Assembly: GCA_026225215.1 (NCBI GenBank)
Contig: JAMFSI010000070.1
Coordinates: 1 to 55,242, forward strand
DNA from: Sphingomonas palustris
GTDB taxonomy: Bacteria > Pseudomonadota > Alphaproteobacteria > Sphingomonadales > Sphingomonadaceae
DNA: 55,242 nucleotides
Direction: 5' to 3'
The translations under genes and the position numbers were made by a program. Positions 1 to 9,841 of this stretch are shown piece by piece. The notes under the pieces are model-generated. The model did not search any database and was not told the origin of the DNA. It saw nothing but the letters and a program-made list of their open reading frames with translations. How positions within the stretch are numbered: position 1 is the stretch's first letter; the number at the start of each line of letters is the position of its first letter.

Positions 1-3
1 AAC

Positions 4-27
4 CCCCTGATTGCGAATTGGGGGGCG
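4..27. terminator. Short GC hairpin near left edge
   Basis: A run of C (positions 4-8) pairs with a run of G (20-25) around an AT-rich loop. It lies beyond the 3' end of tatC and could end transcription from either side. There is no clear U-run, so this is only a possible terminator. The rest of 1-113 holds no gene that I can see. Confidence 0.3.
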
Positions 28-113
28 GTAGAATCCGCTCGTGAAACGGCGGTGACAGAATGATTGCAATTTCTTGACAGGGCCGATCGATAGGATCGTT
101 TGCATTCCCGATC

Positions 114-905
114 CTATCCGGTCTGACCCTCGACCACATGCGCCGCATCCTTGGCAGCTTTGCGATCGCCGAACCACATGATCAGCAGCGTGCCTTCGAA
201 CAGCATCCACATCGGCACCGCCAGCATCAGCGCCGAGGCGACATCGGGCGGGGTCAGCATCACCGCGACCACGACGATGCCGAGGATGACATAGCGCCGC
301 GCGGCCACCATCTGCGCGCGGCTGACGAGGCCGGCGCGGTTCAGCAGCATCATGAACACCGGCAGCAGGAAACACAGGCCGAAAGCGAAGATGAATTGCA
401 TCACGAAGGTCAGGTAATCGCCGGTGCTGGGCAGCGCCTCGAGCTTGAGTCCGCCGGTCTCCCCGGCAAAACCGAGCAGAAAGCGGAAGGCATTCGGCAT
501 GACGATGTAATAGGCAAAGGCGGCGCCACAGGCGAACAATACCGGCGTTGCGATCAGAAACGGCAGGAACGCCCGCTTCTCCTTGGCATAGAGTCCCGGC
601 GCGACAAAGGCCCACAGCTGATTGGCGATGATCGGAAAACTGAGCAGAAAACCGGCGAACACCGCGACTTTCACTTCGACGAAAAACGCTTCGTAGAGCT
701 TGGTATAAATCAGCCGCCCCTGCCCCGGCGGGAAAGCGGCGGCGAGCGGGCGGACGAGAAAACCAAGGATTTGTGGCGCAAAGTAATAGCAACCCGCCGA
801 AGCCAGGCCGAGCGCCACCAGCGAGCGCATCAGGCGGGTACGCAACTCGATCAAATGATCGAGCAGCGGCGCCTGGGTGTCGTCGATATCGTTGATCAGA
901 GCCAT
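114..905 (-). CDS. tatC: Sec-independent protein translocase TatC
   Basis: Polytopic inner-membrane receptor of the twin-arginine pathway; with TatB it binds the RR signal peptide of folded export substrates. The 263-aa length is normal for TatC. The N-terminus carries the family signature DHLIELRTRL (about residues 16-25), followed by six hydrophobic segments and a conserved periplasmic loop rich in FxVxxKV-type residues. It is the last gene of the tatA-tatB-tatC set, 10 bp after tatB. The start ATG at 905 is supported by full alignment with the known N-terminal amphipathic helix. Confidence 0.96.
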   Translation of the reverse strand: MALINDIDDTQAPLLDHLIELRTRLMRSLVALGLASAGCYYFAPQILGFLVRPLAAAFPPGQGRLIYTKLYEAFFVEVKVAVFAGFLLSFPIIANQLWAFVAPGLYAKEKRAFLPFLIATPVLFACGAAFAYYIVMPNAFRFLLGFAGETGGLKLEALPSTGDYLTFVMQFIFAFGLCFLLPVFMMLLNRAGLVSRAQMVAARRYVILGIVVVAVMLTPPDVASALMLAVPMWMLFEGTLLIMWFGDRKAAKDAAHVVEGQTG

Positions 906-915
906 GGTTTGCCGA

Positions 916-1356
916 TCACACCGGTTTGGCGCGGGGCTTGCGCGGCTGGCGGGGTGTGGTCAGCGGCAATTCGGGGGCGATGGTGCTATCCGTGAAGTCC
1001 AGGGTTTCGTCAGACGCGGGGGTCACTTGAGCCAGACTTGCGCCCGGCGGTGGCGGCAGGACAGGCTCAGCGACGGTAGGTTCCGTTTCCACTAGCGCGG
1101 GGATTTCATCGGGCGGCACTGCCGGATGGGCTGCCATGATCGCGGCATTCTGCTCACGCCATTTCTGCTCCATCTCCTCGAGTTCGGCCTCGCGGATCAT
1201 CGTCTCCATGCCCGAACGCAGATGATTGGACATCCGCCGCATCTTGCCCATCCAGCGCCCGGCGGTCCGCAACGCGCGCGGCATGTCCTTCGGGCCGATC
1301 ACGAGGATCGCGACCGCGGCGATCAGCACGAATTCGGAAGGGGCGATGTCGAACAA
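916..1356 (-). CDS. tatB: Sec-independent protein translocase TatB
   Basis: Single-span Tat component that forms the substrate-binding complex with TatC. The 146-aa protein starts MFDIAPSEFVLIAAVAI, one N-terminal membrane helix ending in the conserved IGPKDMPRALR hinge. An amphipathic helix and a long charged, Glu-rich, then Pro/Ala-rich tail follow. The length and the GP hinge separate it from TatA. It lies between tatA and tatC on the same strand. Confidence 0.95.
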   Translation of the reverse strand: MFDIAPSEFVLIAAVAILVIGPKDMPRALRTAGRWMGKMRRMSNHLRSGMETMIREAELEEMEQKWREQNAAIMAAHPAVPPDEIPALVETEPTVAEPVLPPPPGASLAQVTPASDETLDFTDSTIAPELPLTTPRQPRKPRAKPV

Positions 1357-1443
1357 CGGCGGAGACCTTGGGCGATGGCAATAGATGAGAAAGCGTAGCC
1401 CCTCGCTGGAGGGGCATTATCAGGCGCCCTCGCGCAGGCCGTG

Positions 1444-1689
1444 TCAGCCCTGGCTGTGGTTGATCGGCTCGTTGACCGGCGTGACCACAGGCGGCACCAC
1501 CGGATTGGCGGCGATCTGCGACGGCGGCGGGGCTACCGGCTGGCTGGTCGTCTCATCGGCCATGCCTTGCTTGAAGCTCTTCACACCCTTGCCGAACTCA
1601 CCCATCAGATCGGCGACTTTGCCCCGGCCGAACAGCACCAGGACCACCAGCGCGATCAGAACCAGCTTTGGCAGCGACAATTCGAACAT
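1444..1689 (-). CDS. tatA: Twin-arginine translocase subunit TatA
   Basis: Pore-forming subunit of the Tat translocon, 81 aa. It has one N-terminal membrane helix ([15 protein letters not shown]), then the signature [23 protein letters not shown] and a Pro-rich tail. A longer reading frame runs upstream to 1737, but the ATG at 1689 is preceded by an AGGAG ribosome site and begins exactly at the family N-terminus MFELS, so I choose it. The gene is followed by tatB 87 bp downstream. Confidence 0.95.
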   Translation of the reverse strand: MFELSLPKLVLIALVVLVLFGRGKVADLMGEFGKGVKSFKQGMADETTSQPVAPPPSQIAANPVVPPVVTPVNEPINHSQG

Positions 1690-1757
1690 CGGAATTACTC
1701 CTGAAACCGCGGAGAATGGCTGGGCCAGCGCCCGCAACGATCCCCTGTTCTCCCTAT

Positions 1758-2432
1758 CTAAGCGTTTTCTTCCGCTTCTGCCACCCCATGCCCCGAATTC
1801 ATCGGGGCTTCCCCCAGAGGGTCTGTCGGGCTCGCAGCCTCGAGCGCGGTTGCACCGACGCCCGCCATCACCGCCTCGAGCGCATCCTCCACCGGATCGA
1901 GCAGCCCGGCCGCGCGCAATTCATCGATCCCCGGCAAATCGCGCCGCGATGCGAGGCCGAAATGGCTGAGAAATTCAGGCGTGGTCGCATAGATCACCGG
2001 ACGCCCCGGCACCTCGCGCCGGCCAGCGACACGCACCCAACCCGCCTCCATCAGCACGTCGAGCGTGCCGCGCGCGGTCTGGACGCCACGGATCGCCTCG
2101 ATCTCGGCGCGGCTGACTGGCTCATGGTAAGCGACGATCGCCAGGCATTCAGTGGCCGCGCGCGACAAGCGGCGCGGCTCCTCGCGCTCGCGGCGCAGCA
2201 GATGCGCGAGATCGGGTGCGGTCTGGAAATGCCAGCGCTGCCCGCGCTCGACCAAATGCACGCCGCGCCCTGCGTAATGCGCTCCCAAAGCGGCAAGTGC
2301 CTCGGCGACATTGGCACCGCCGAGATGCGCGGAAATCGCTGCGGCGCTCATGGGTTCAGTAGCGGCGAACAAGGTCGCCTCGACTGCGCGCTCCAAATCG
2401 CCGGGGCCGCCATCTGCTTCGGCATCGTTCAT
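1758..2432 (-). CDS. scpB: Segregation and condensation protein B
   Basis: Winged-helix kite subunit of the bacterial condensin complex (SMC-ScpA-ScpB), which compacts and segregates the chromosome. The 224-aa protein contains the usual tandem winged-helix regions: [15 protein letters not shown] near the start and [23 protein letters not shown] in the middle. Its start overlaps the end of scpA by 4 bp (ATGA type), which implies translational coupling. The C-terminal roughly 35 residues are low-complexity acidic. Confidence 0.95.
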   Translation of the reverse strand: MNDAEADGGPGDLERAVEATLFAATEPMSAAAISAHLGGANVAEALAALGAHYAGRGVHLVERGQRWHFQTAPDLAHLLRREREEPRRLSRAATECLAIVAYHEPVSRAEIEAIRGVQTARGTLDVLMEAGWVRVAGRREVPGRPVIYATTPEFLSHFGLASRRDLPGIDELRAAGLLDPVEDALEAVMAGVGATALEAASPTDPLGEAPMNSGHGVAEAEENA

Positions 2433-3238
2433 GACGCACCGCGCCGCAGCAGCAGCGGGCCGTACACCTCTTCCTGCGCCAGTTCAGCCTTGCCCAGCCG
2501 CGCCAGTTCGAGTGCCGCCACGAAGCTGGACGCCAGCGCCGACCGCTGCAGACGCGGATCGGCCCAGGTGTCCCCCTCGGGCTTGGGCAAAAAGCTGCGC
2601 AACTCCACCCAATCGCGCGTCACGCCGAGCATCGCCGAAACCCGGGCCAGCGCCGCATCCAGCGTCATCACCAGCCGCTCGCGCACCATATGCACCACCG
2701 GCTGAGTGCGCAGCTTGACCTCGCCATAAGCGCGCATCAGCGCGAACAGATCGCATTGCCAGACGTGATGGCGATCGACCCGCAGGCCTTCAGGCGCGCC
2801 GCGCGCAAAGACATCGCGGCCCAGGCGATCGCGGGCCATCAGCCGCGCCGCCGCTTCGCGCATCGCCGCCAATCGTTGCAAGCGCAGTTGCAGACGCAGC
2901 GCCAGTTCCTCGGGACTGGGGTCTTCCTGCTCCTCGCGCGGCAGGAGCAGCGCGGACTTGAGATAGGCCAGCCACGCCGCCATCACCAGATAATCGGCCG
3001 CGAGTTCCAGTCGCAATTCCACCGCTTCATCGATGTAAGCGAGATATTGATCGACCAGATCGAGGATCGATATTCGCCGCAGATCGACCTTTTGTCGCCG
3101 CGCGAGATCGAGCAGCAAGTCGAGCGGTCCCTCCCAGCCGTCCAATTCCAGATAAAGCGCAACCGGCGGAGCGGCGGCGGGCATATCCCAGCCATCATCG
3201 GCGGCGGAAAATAGCGGATCGGAATTATCCGCCGTCAC
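2429..3238 (-). CDS. scpA: Segregation and condensation protein A
   Basis: Kleisin subunit that bridges the SMC heads in condensin. The 269-aa product has the N-terminal motif LELDGWEGPLDLLLDLAR and the helical LAADYLVMAAWLAYLKS, both typical of ScpA. The frame is open up to 3421, but that would overlap nagZ heavily. A GTG at 3238 sits in a GTGA overlap with the nagZ stop (3235-3237), and the product then starts VTADNSDPLF. This is the most economical start. Confidence 0.93.
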   Translation of the reverse strand: MTADNSDPLFSAADDGWDMPAAAPPVALYLELDGWEGPLDLLLDLARRQKVDLRRISILDLVDQYLAYIDEAVELRLELAADYLVMAAWLAYLKSALLLPREEQEDPSPEELALRLQLRLQRLAAMREAAARLMARDRLGRDVFARGAPEGLRVDRHHVWQCDLFALMRAYGEVKLRTQPVVHMVRERLVMTLDAALARVSAMLGVTRDWVELRSFLPKPEGDTWADPRLQRSALASSFVAALELARLGKAELAQEEVYGPLLLRRGAS

Positions 3239-4257
3239 GCCTGCCCCTCCACGAGCAGCCCCAGTAACGCGTCGCGCGTTTCGACGAGTTGCGCTTGCGA
3301 TGCTACGGATGGGGACGAAGCGGCATGGCCGAGTGCCCGTTCCAACCGAGCATGCGCCTCCGGCGTCATCGCCGGCAGCGCCTTGGCGATCCCGATCATA
3401 TCTTCCATTCGGGCCCAGCAATAGAGCACCACATCGCAGCCTGCGGCAATCGCGCGCCGCGATCGCTCGGGAATTGTGCCGCTCAGCGCTTCCATGTCGA
3501 TGTCGTCGGTCAACAACAGCCCGTCGAAGCCGATGCGCTTGCGAATGATCTCCTGCACCACGAAGGGCGAGAGCGTGGCGGGATTCTCCGCATCCCAGGC
3601 GGTGAAGCGAATATGCCCGGTCATCGCGATGGGAGTGTTCGCCAGCGCGCGAAATGGGGCCAGATCGCGCTCCAGTTCGGCCGCGCTGGCGGTGACTGTC
3701 GGCAATTCCTTATGGCTGTCGGCTTGCGCCCGGCCATGGCCCGGCAAGTGCTTGATCGCCCCGGCGATTCCGGTAGCCGCGAGCCCATCCAGCACCGCTC
3801 GGCCCAGCGCGGCCACGCGCAACGGCTCGCTGCCGAGCGCGCGATCGCCGATTACGTCATGCGCGCCGGGTTGACGGACATCGAGCAGCGGCGTGCAATC
3901 GACGCTGATCCCCGCTTCGGCCAGATCGAGCGCCAATGCCTGCGCATTCGCGCGCGCAGCGGTGATCGCGCTGACCGGCGCCAGATCGTACAGCCGGTCG
4001 AACACCTCGCCGGCGGGATAGGCTGGCCATTCCGGCGGCTTCATCCGTGCGACCCGGCCACCTTCCTGATCGATACAGATAAACAGCCGCTCACGGCCGT
4101 GGATCGCACGTAAATCATCGGTCAGCGCCCGCAATTGCACGCGGGTTTCGACATTGCGGCCAAACAATATGTATCCTGCCGGATCGGCATCACCGAAGAA
4201 CTCACGCTCGGCGTCAGTGAGAACAGGCCCGGAAAGGCTGAAAATTGCGGGGGTCAT
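3235..4257 (-). CDS. nagZ: Beta-N-acetylhexosaminidase (family GH3)
   Basis: Cytoplasmic GH3 enzyme that removes GlcNAc from anhydro-muropeptides during peptidoglycan recycling. The 340-aa product shows KHLPGHGRAQADSHKELP, the NagZ signature with its catalytic-loop Asp/His, and GFDGLLLTDDIDMEALSG carrying the catalytic Asp. The ATG at 4257 (MTPAIFSLSG) matches the family N-terminus; the longer frame to 4347 adds unrelated residues. It overlaps scpA and follows the SPOR gene, an arrangement common in sphingomonads. Confidence 0.95.
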   Translation of the reverse strand: MTPAIFSLSGPVLTDAEREFFGDADPAGYILFGRNVETRVQLRALTDDLRAIHGRERLFICIDQEGGRVARMKPPEWPAYPAGEVFDRLYDLAPVSAITAARANAQALALDLAEAGISVDCTPLLDVRQPGAHDVIGDRALGSEPLRVAALGRAVLDGLAATGIAGAIKHLPGHGRAQADSHKELPTVTASAAELERDLAPFRALANTPIAMTGHIRFTAWDAENPATLSPFVVQEIIRKRIGFDGLLLTDDIDMEALSGTIPERSRRAIAAGCDVVLYCWARMEDMIGIAKALPAMTPEAHARLERALGHAASSPSVASQAQLVETRDALLGLLVEGQA

Positions 4258-4329
4258 GCCCGCAAAATGCCGGAATCCGCCGAGGCAGGCAAGGAATGCC
4301 GCCGGTACCCTTGTGGACAGATGCCACCG

Positions 4330-4395
4330 AAAGGGCATCGCCCACAAGAAGCCTTATCCCGGATCGAGTCCGGAATGACGAAGAGAGGTCCGTTA
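4330..4395. repeat. Dispersed palindromic repeat fragment
   Basis: Between the SPOR stop and the nagZ start lies a hairpin-prone segment containing CCCGGATCGAGTCCGG followed by AATGACGAA. It resembles the element at 32518-32622, whose arms also end in GGAATCCAG or GGGATGACGAA. It is probably a degenerate copy of a dispersed repeat inside this operon. No gene is seen in 4258-4416. Confidence 0.45.
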
Positions 4396-4416
4396 GTACC
4401 CCTGCTTACGCCGCGA

Positions 4417-5202
4417 TCAGTCTTTAACCTGGCAATTGAGACCCGCCGCTTTCAGCTTGCTGCACAGCGAGCCAGCCGCGTCATCGCTACCTGCCACGGC
4501 CTGCAAGCGATAGACCGTGCCGATATCGGCCTTGCCTTCGACGACGCGGTGCGATGTTCCCGATAGCGCGTCATAAGTCTTGCTCAGGCGCGCCCAGCCG
4601 GCTTCGGCTCCCGCCTGGGTGGAATAGGCGCCCACTTGCACGCCGACACCGCCAGCCGTGTCTCCACCAGCTTCCGCATTCGCTTTTGGCGCGCCGACCT
4701 TGGCAGCGCCCACCTTAGCCGCGCCACCCCTTGCCGGGCCGGCCTTGGCGCCGGCATCGACAGCCGCAGCATCCCCGCCGCCAGCCGCCAGATTGACGCC
4801 GGGGCTATGGCCCTGCGATACTGCAAAGCTGGAATCGCCGGTCCCTTCGAACGTCTTGCCGCCGGGATTGGCCGGTGCTTCCTTGATCGCGCCGGGAGGG
4901 GCGGCAACGGTGCTGCCATCGGCGACTTGCGTGCCCTGGCTGCCGCGATGCGTAGTCCACCACACACCGCCGACGATCAGGACCAACAGGGCCAGACCCG
5001 CCAGCACGAAAGCCCAGACGCGCTTGGCATCGACGCCGACCTCGTCCAGATCGTCATCGGCGGAGTCGAGCCATGGCAGATGATCGCCCTCTTGCAGGCC
5101 GGGAATGCCGTGTTCGACCGGCGATGCGCCCGTGTCATGGTCAGCACCGAAGGCGGCGTGTTCGCCGCCATGCTCAAACTGGTCTTCGTCCCCACCCGTC
5201 AT
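4417..5202 (-). CDS. SPOR domain-containing membrane protein
   Basis: Bitopic inner-membrane protein expected to bind denuded peptidoglycan at the division septum. The 261-aa product has an acidic N-terminal region, one membrane span (VWAFVLAGLALLVLIVGGVWW, about residues 55-76), an Ala/Gly/Lys-rich linker with KVGAAKVGAPKA repeats, and a C-terminal SPOR domain (VGVQVGAYSTQAGAEAGWARL onward, about residues 185-258). The ATG at 5202 follows the argS stop by 2 bp. The frame upstream of it belongs to argS sequence, so the shorter start is preferred. Confidence 0.9.
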   Translation of the reverse strand: MTGGDEDQFEHGGEHAAFGADHDTGASPVEHGIPGLQEGDHLPWLDSADDDLDEVGVDAKRVWAFVLAGLALLVLIVGGVWWTTHRGSQGTQVADGSTVAAPPGAIKEAPANPGGKTFEGTGDSSFAVSQGHSPGVNLAAGGGDAAAVDAGAKAGPARGGAAKVGAAKVGAPKANAEAGGDTAGGVGVQVGAYSTQAGAEAGWARLSKTYDALSGTSHRVVEGKADIGTVYRLQAVAGSDDAAGSLCSKLKAAGLNCQVKD

Positions 5203-5204
5203 GG

Positions 5205-6950
5205 CTACATTTCCTCTACGGCGGCTACGCCCAGCAAAGCCAAGCCGTTGCGGACAATTTGCCCGATTTGCGTGGCGAGGAAAAGCCTTGCCCCAGTCAA
5301 TTCGGCGTCCTGTGCCACAATGAACCGTTTTGCCGGCTGATCGTTGCCTAAATTCCAATAGGCGTGGAATTCCGCCGCCATCTCATGCAGGAAAAAGGCG
5401 ATGCGGTGCGGTTCGCGCGCGCTGGCTGCCGCTTCGACCTGGCGCGGGAACTGCGCGGCGCGTGCGACCAGCGCCAGTTCCTCGTCGCCTAGCAAGTGCA
5501 GCGCGGCATCGTCCGGCACAAAGCCTTCAGCCGCGCCCTTGCGCAGCGTCGAGCAAATCCGGGCATGGGCATATTGCACGTAGAAGACCGGATTGTCCTT
5601 GCTCGCCTCGACCACCTTGGCGAAGTCGAAATCCATCTGCGCCTCGGGCTTGCGGGTCAGCATGGTGAAGCGCACGACATCCTTGCCGACTTCGCTGACG
5701 ACATCGGCCAAAGTGACGAAATTGCCCGACCGTTTCGACATCTTGACCGGCTCGCCATTGCGCAACAATTGCACCATCTGCACCAGCTTGATCTCGAACG
5801 GCGTCGGCTTGCCTTCCGCCCCGGTCATCGCGGCGACAGCGGCCTTGATCCGCTTGACGGTGCCGGCATGATCGGCGCCCCAGATATCGACCAGCGCGTC
5901 GGCGCTTTGCGCCTTCTGGAAATGATAGGCGAGATCGGCACCGAAATAGGTCCAGCTGCCGTCCGACTTCTTGATCGGCCGATCCTGATCGTCGCCGAAT
6001 TTGGTCGAGCGGAACAGCGGCAGCGCTACCGGCTCCCAGTCTTCGATGATTTTACCTTTGGGTGCCTCAAGCTCACCATCATAGACCAGATCGCGCGCGC
6101 GCAGCCAGGCTTCGGCTTCCTCGGGCTTGCCGGCAGCCTGCAATTCGGCCTCCGATGAAAACAGATCATGGGCAATGCCGAGCAGCGCCAGATCGGCTCG
6201 GATCATCACCAGCATCGCCGCCACTGCGCGGGTGCGGAACAGCGTCAGCCATTCGCTTTCCGGTGCCTGAGCATAGCGATTGCCGAATTCGCCAGCCAGC
6301 GCTTCGCCCACCGAGACCAGATAATCGCCGGGATAAAGCCCCTCGGGAATCTCGCCAATAGCCTCGCCCAGCGCCTCGCGATAACGCAGATGTACCGAGC
6401 GGGCGAGCACATCGACCTGACCGCCGGCATCGTTGACGTAATATTCGCGGATCACGCGATGGCCCGCATAGGCCAGCAGCGTCGCCAGCGCATCGCCCAC
6501 CACCGCGCCCCGGCAGTGGCCCATATGCATCGGTCCGGTCGGATTGGCCGAGACATATTCGACATTGACCGTCACGCCCTGCCCTACCGTCGAGCGCCCA
6601 TAATCGCCGCCAAGCGCGGCAATCGCGCGCAATTCGGCCAGCCAGCTATCGCGCGACAGCCGCAGGTTGATGAAGCCTGGCCCGGCAATCGCGGCGTCGG
6701 TCACTTGCGGCAGCTTGCCGAGTTCGCGGACCAGCGCTTCGGCCAGCGCGCGCGGATTGGTGCCGGCGGGCTTGGCCAGCACCATCGCGGCATTGGTGGC
6801 CAGGTCGCCATGCGCGGGATCGCGCGGCGGCTCGACCGCAACCGCGGCGCGGCTGAGCCCGCCGGGCAGACTGCCCTGGGCTTCGAGTGCATCGAGAGCA
6901 GCGCCGACATCGCGGGCGAAAGCGGCATGGAGAGTCAAGGTTTCGGACAT
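5205..6950 (-). CDS. argS: Arginyl-tRNA synthetase
   Basis: Class I aminoacyl-tRNA synthetase that charges tRNA-Arg. The 581-aa length is normal. Motifs visible: NPTGPMHMGHCRGAV (HIGH-type signature), KMSKRSGNFVTL (KMSKS type), and a C-terminal anticodon-binding helical domain ending in LLGVAAVEEM. It is the first gene of the long minus-strand operon that runs through SPOR, nagZ, scpAB and tatABC. Confidence 0.97.
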   Translation of the reverse strand: MSETLTLHAAFARDVGAALDALEAQGSLPGGLSRAAVAVEPPRDPAHGDLATNAAMVLAKPAGTNPRALAEALVRELGKLPQVTDAAIAGPGFINLRLSRDSWLAELRAIAALGGDYGRSTVGQGVTVNVEYVSANPTGPMHMGHCRGAVVGDALATLLAYAGHRVIREYYVNDAGGQVDVLARSVHLRYREALGEAIGEIPEGLYPGDYLVSVGEALAGEFGNRYAQAPESEWLTLFRTRAVAAMLVMIRADLALLGIAHDLFSSEAELQAAGKPEEAEAWLRARDLVYDGELEAPKGKIIEDWEPVALPLFRSTKFGDDQDRPIKKSDGSWTYFGADLAYHFQKAQSADALVDIWGADHAGTVKRIKAAVAAMTGAEGKPTPFEIKLVQMVQLLRNGEPVKMSKRSGNFVTLADVVSEVGKDVVRFTMLTRKPEAQMDFDFAKVVEASKDNPVFYVQYAHARICSTLRKGAAEGFVPDDAALHLLGDEELALVARAAQFPRQVEAAASAREPHRIAFFLHEMAAEFHAYWNLGNDQPAKRFIVAQDAELTGARLFLATQIGQIVRNGLALLGVAAVEEM

Positions 6951-7024
6951 GGGGCGCCGGTTAGCGGGTTTGGACGCGCAAGGGAACCGGGGAGATGAAA
7001 GGCAGCAGCAGGTTGCGCTCTAGC

Positions 7025-7127
7025 TCCCCTCCCGCTTGCGGGAGGGGCTGGGGGTGGGCCCTTCCACACGCAACGTCAGCTTGAAAACCTGCCCACCCCT
7101 AACCCCTCCCGCAAGCGGGAGGGGGAC
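7025..7127. repeat. Inverted pair of palindromic repeats (REP/BIME-like)
   Basis: Two roughly 36-bp arms (7025-7059 and 7091-7127) are near-exact reverse complements. Each holds its own palindrome, CCCCTCCCGCTTGCGGGAGG in the left arm. The 31-bp spacer is unremarkable. It sits between the lipoprotein stop (7136) and the argS start (6950), both on the minus strand, so it could attenuate or end the lipoprotein transcript. Nothing else is seen in 6951-7135. Confidence 0.8.
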
Positions 7128-7135
7128 AGGCAGCC

Positions 7136-7801
7136 TCACCTGGTAACGTTATACTTCAACTGATCGTCGGTCAGCTGAAAGCCCACCATGACCTCGAATG
7201 TCGCACGGGACACGGCTTCCTTGACGTCGGGCAGCGACAGCGGATCGATCGCGGCGTCGGCTTCGCCCGCCTTGCGCTTTCCGGTGATGCGATTGCGGAT
7301 ATCGGTGGGCAGCGTGGCCTCGTTCTTGTCGATGAAGGCGCTGCCCTGGCCGTGCACCTGCGCGCGATCCTGGCCATCGGCGAAATTCACCGTCACCGTG
7401 CCGATGCGCTTGGCGATCACCGCCGTCGTGCCGCGCACCACGGTGATATAGAAAGGCAGCGTCACGCTGCGGGCGCCATGCGTATCGTTCCGGCGCGCCA
7501 GCACGTCGAAGCTGACCCTGCTGTTCACCTTGTCACCCGAGGGATCGCAATGCGGGCGGACGTTGGTCATCGCCGCCGTGATGTCGATCGCGCTGGCCTC
7601 GCGCGAGGCCGGCGGATCGAACAGGGTGATATCGCCAGTGTAATCGGCAATGCCGACCGCCGGACAAGCAGTGCGGATCGCGGTGATGCCCACGCCCTCG
7701 TCGACGACGATTTCGCCGTGCGATTTGCAACCGGCCAGCGCCGCGCAAGCCACAGCAGCGAGAAAGAGGCTAGCCAGGGTCTGGCGAGCGCGATGGGTCA
7801 T
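7136..7801 (-). CDS. Predicted outer-membrane/periplasmic lipoprotein
   Basis: Function not recognised. The 221-aa product has a lipoprotein signal peptide: basic start, hydrophobic core, and lipobox LAGC with the acylated Cys at residue 25. The mature part (GEIVVDEGVGITAIRTACPAVGIADYTGDITLF) looks like a compact beta-rich domain, and the C-terminus is more helical. It is a monocistronic gene, divergent from ispH, with 69 bp between the two starts. Similar lipoproteins are annotated as hypothetical in sphingomonads, to my recollection. Confidence 0.8.
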   Translation of the reverse strand: MTHRARQTLASLFLAAVACAALAGCKSHGEIVVDEGVGITAIRTACPAVGIADYTGDITLFDPPASREASAIDITAAMTNVRPHCDPSGDKVNSRVSFDVLARRNDTHGARSVTLPFYITVVRGTTAVIAKRIGTVTVNFADGQDRAQVHGQGSAFIDKNEATLPTDIRNRITGKRKAGEADAAIDPLSLPDVKEAVSRATFEVMVGFQLTDDQLKYNVTR

Positions 7802-7870
7802 CCTGGGATCCTCGATATTCCTTGTAGCTCGCCCTAGCGGGCCGCGCCGTGAAGCGCTAGAGGGCGAAAT

Positions 7871-8848
7871 ATGAATGCTCCCTTGCCATCCGCCTCACCC
7901 GCAACCTCCACACCCCAGCCCCTGCGCCTGCTGGTAGCAGCACCGCGCGGGTTTTGCGCCGGGGTCGACCGGGCGATCGAAATCGTCGAGCGCTCGATCG
8001 CCAAATATGGCGCTCCAGTCTATGTCCGCCATGAAATCGTCCATAACCGCTTCGTGGTTGAGGGGTTGAAGGCGAAGGGCGCGATTTTCGTCGAGGAACT
8101 CGACGAAGTGCCTGACGGCTCGCCGGTGATCTTCAGCGCGCATGGCGTGCCCAAGGCTATTCCGGCAGCGGCAACCGCGCGGGGGCTCGACTGGCTCGAT
8201 GCCACTTGCCCGCTGGTCAGCAAGGTGCATCGCCAGGCCGAACGCCAGCTCGAAGCCGGACGCCACATCATCTTCATCGGCCACGAAGGCCATCCCGAGG
8301 TGATCGGCACCTTCGGCCAGGTGCCCGAAGGCACGATGACGCTGGTGGAAGAGATCGAGGATGTCGCCAAGCTGAATTTTACCACCGAAGATTCGCTGGC
8401 GTTTCTCACCCAGACCACGCTGTCGGTGGATGATACCGCCCATATCATTGCCGCGCTCCAGGCGCGCTATCCCCAGATCGTCGCGCCGCGCGCCGAAGAC
8501 ATCTGCTACGCCACCTCCAACCGCCAGGCGGCGGTGAAGGCGATCGCCCCCGATTGCGACCTCCTGTTCGTGATCGGCGCGCCTAACAGCTCCAATTCGA
8601 TGCGGCTGGTCGAAGTGTCCGACCGTTGCGGCACGCCCGCCCGGCTGGTCCAGCGCGCCACCGAGATCGATCCTTCCTGGCTCGATGGGGTAAAGGTGCT
8701 GGGACTGACCGCGGGCGCCTCCGCACCCGAATCGCTGGTCCGCGAAGTGATCGATTTCATCGCCACCTTCCGCGAAGTGTCCGAGGAAACGCTGATCACT
8801 GCCGAAGAGCACATGATCTTCAAGCTGCCGCGCCAGCTGGCCGGGTAG
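7871..8848 (+). CDS. ispH: 4-hydroxy-3-methylbut-2-enyl diphosphate reductase
   Basis: Last enzyme of the MEP isoprenoid pathway; a [4Fe-4S] enzyme reducing HMBPP to IPP and DMAPP. The 325-aa product has the three cluster-ligating Cys in [25 protein letters not shown] and [11 protein letters not shown], plus the catalytic Glu region [13 protein letters not shown]. thrB follows 12 bp downstream on the same strand, suggesting an ispH-thrB-rnhA operon. Confidence 0.97.
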   Translation: MNAPLPSASPATSTPQPLRLLVAAPRGFCAGVDRAIEIVERSIAKYGAPVYVRHEIVHNRFVVEGLKAKGAIFVEELDEVPDGSPVIFSAHGVPKAIPAAATARGLDWLDATCPLVSKVHRQAERQLEAGRHIIFIGHEGHPEVIGTFGQVPEGTMTLVEEIEDVAKLNFTTEDSLAFLTQTTLSVDDTAHIIAALQARYPQIVAPRAEDICYATSNRQAAVKAIAPDCDLLFVIGAPNSSNSMRLVEVSDRCGTPARLVQRATEIDPSWLDGVKVLGLTAGASAPESLVREVIDFIATFREVSEETLITAEEHMIFKLPRQLAG

Positions 8849-8860
8849 TTTTCCCAGGAT

Positions 8861-9841
8861 ATGGCGGTTTACACCCAGCTCGGCGGCGAGGCACTGGCGG
8901 CCCTGATCGCGGAATTCGCCGTCGGCACGCTGGTGTCCGCCAAAGGCATCGCCGAGGGTGTGTCCAACAGCAACTGGCTGATCGAAACCAGCGGTGGCGC
9001 TCAAAGCGGCACGCGCTTCATCCTGACCATGTACGAAGAGCGTACCGAGGTGGCCGAACTGCCGTTCTTCCTCGGGCTGCTCGACCATCTCGCCGCTGGC
9101 GGCTGCCCGGTGCCGCGCACGATCCACGATCGCGGCGGCGCGGCCTATCGTCTGCTCGATGGCAAGGCCGTGGCGCTGATCGAATTCCTGCCCGGCGTCA
9201 GCGTCAACGCACCCACCCCCGCGCAGGCGGGCGCAGTCGGGACGGCGCTGGCGCGCGTCCATCTCGGTTCGCGAAACTTTGCCAGCAGCCGCGCCAATAG
9301 CCTGGGCCTCGCGCAATGGCGGCAATTACTGGACGATTGCGGCGCGGCGGAACTAGAGACGATCGATCCCATGCTCGGCCCGCTGGTAGCGCGCGAACTC
9401 GCCGTGCTGGAAGCCAACTGGCCTGCCGATCTGCCCCGCGGTGTCATCCATGCCGACCTCTTCCCCGACAATGTGCTGATGCTGGGTGACCAGGTCAGCG
9501 GGCTGATCGATTTCTACTTCGCCTGCACCGATATCACCGCTTACGATGTCGCCGTCACCCACGCCGCCTGGTGCTTCGACGCCAGCGGGCGCCATGTCGA
9601 TCGCGCGGCGTCGGCGGCGCTGCTGGCAGGCTATGAAAGCATCCGCCCGCTTGACCCAGCCGAACGCGCCGCCTTGCCGCTGCTGGCGCGCGGCGCGGCG
9701 ATGCGCTTCCTTGCGACCCGCGCTTACGATTGGCTCCATACCCCGGCAGATGCCCTGGTCACCCGCAAGGACCCGATGGCTTTCGCCCGGCGGCTGGAAT
9801 TCTACGCCGATCCCGCAAACACCGGCATCTTCGCGACATGA
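8861..9841 (+). CDS. thrB: Homoserine kinase (ThrB, aminoglycoside phosphotransferase fold)
   Basis: Phosphorylates homoserine for threonine synthesis. The 326-aa protein belongs to the APH/choline-kinase-like type of ThrB found in alphaproteobacteria, not the GHMP type. Evidence: N-terminal [12 protein letters not shown], the nucleotide-binding [11 protein letters not shown], catalytic-loop [13 protein letters not shown] and metal-binding [10 protein letters not shown]. An AGGA ribosome site precedes the ATG. Its stop overlaps the rnhA start (ATGA), implying coupled translation. Confidence 0.95.
   Translation: MAVYTQLGGEALAALIAEFAVGTLVSAKGIAEGVSNSNWLIETSGGAQSGTRFILTMYEERTEVAELPFFLGLLDHLAAGGCPVPRTIHDRGGAAYRLLDGKAVALIEFLPGVSVNAPTPAQAGAVGTALARVHLGSRNFASSRANSLGLAQWRQLLDDCGAAELETIDPMLGPLVARELAVLEANWPADLPRGVIHADLFPDNVLMLGDQVSGLIDFYFACTDITAYDVAVTHAAWCFDASGRHVDRAASAALLAGYESIRPLDPAERAALPLLARGAAMRFLATRAYDWLHTPADALVTRKDPMAFARRLEFYADPANTGIFAT

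Noticed and set aside
74..102. TTGACA near the left edge as a promoter
   Set aside because: No acceptable -10 box at 16-18 bp and no downstream plus-strand gene.
7895..9325. A 476-codon open frame on the minus strand across ispH and thrB
   Set aside because: It is antisense to two genes with clear family motifs and has low-complexity His/Gln/Arg-rich composition. Long antisense frames are expected in high-GC DNA.
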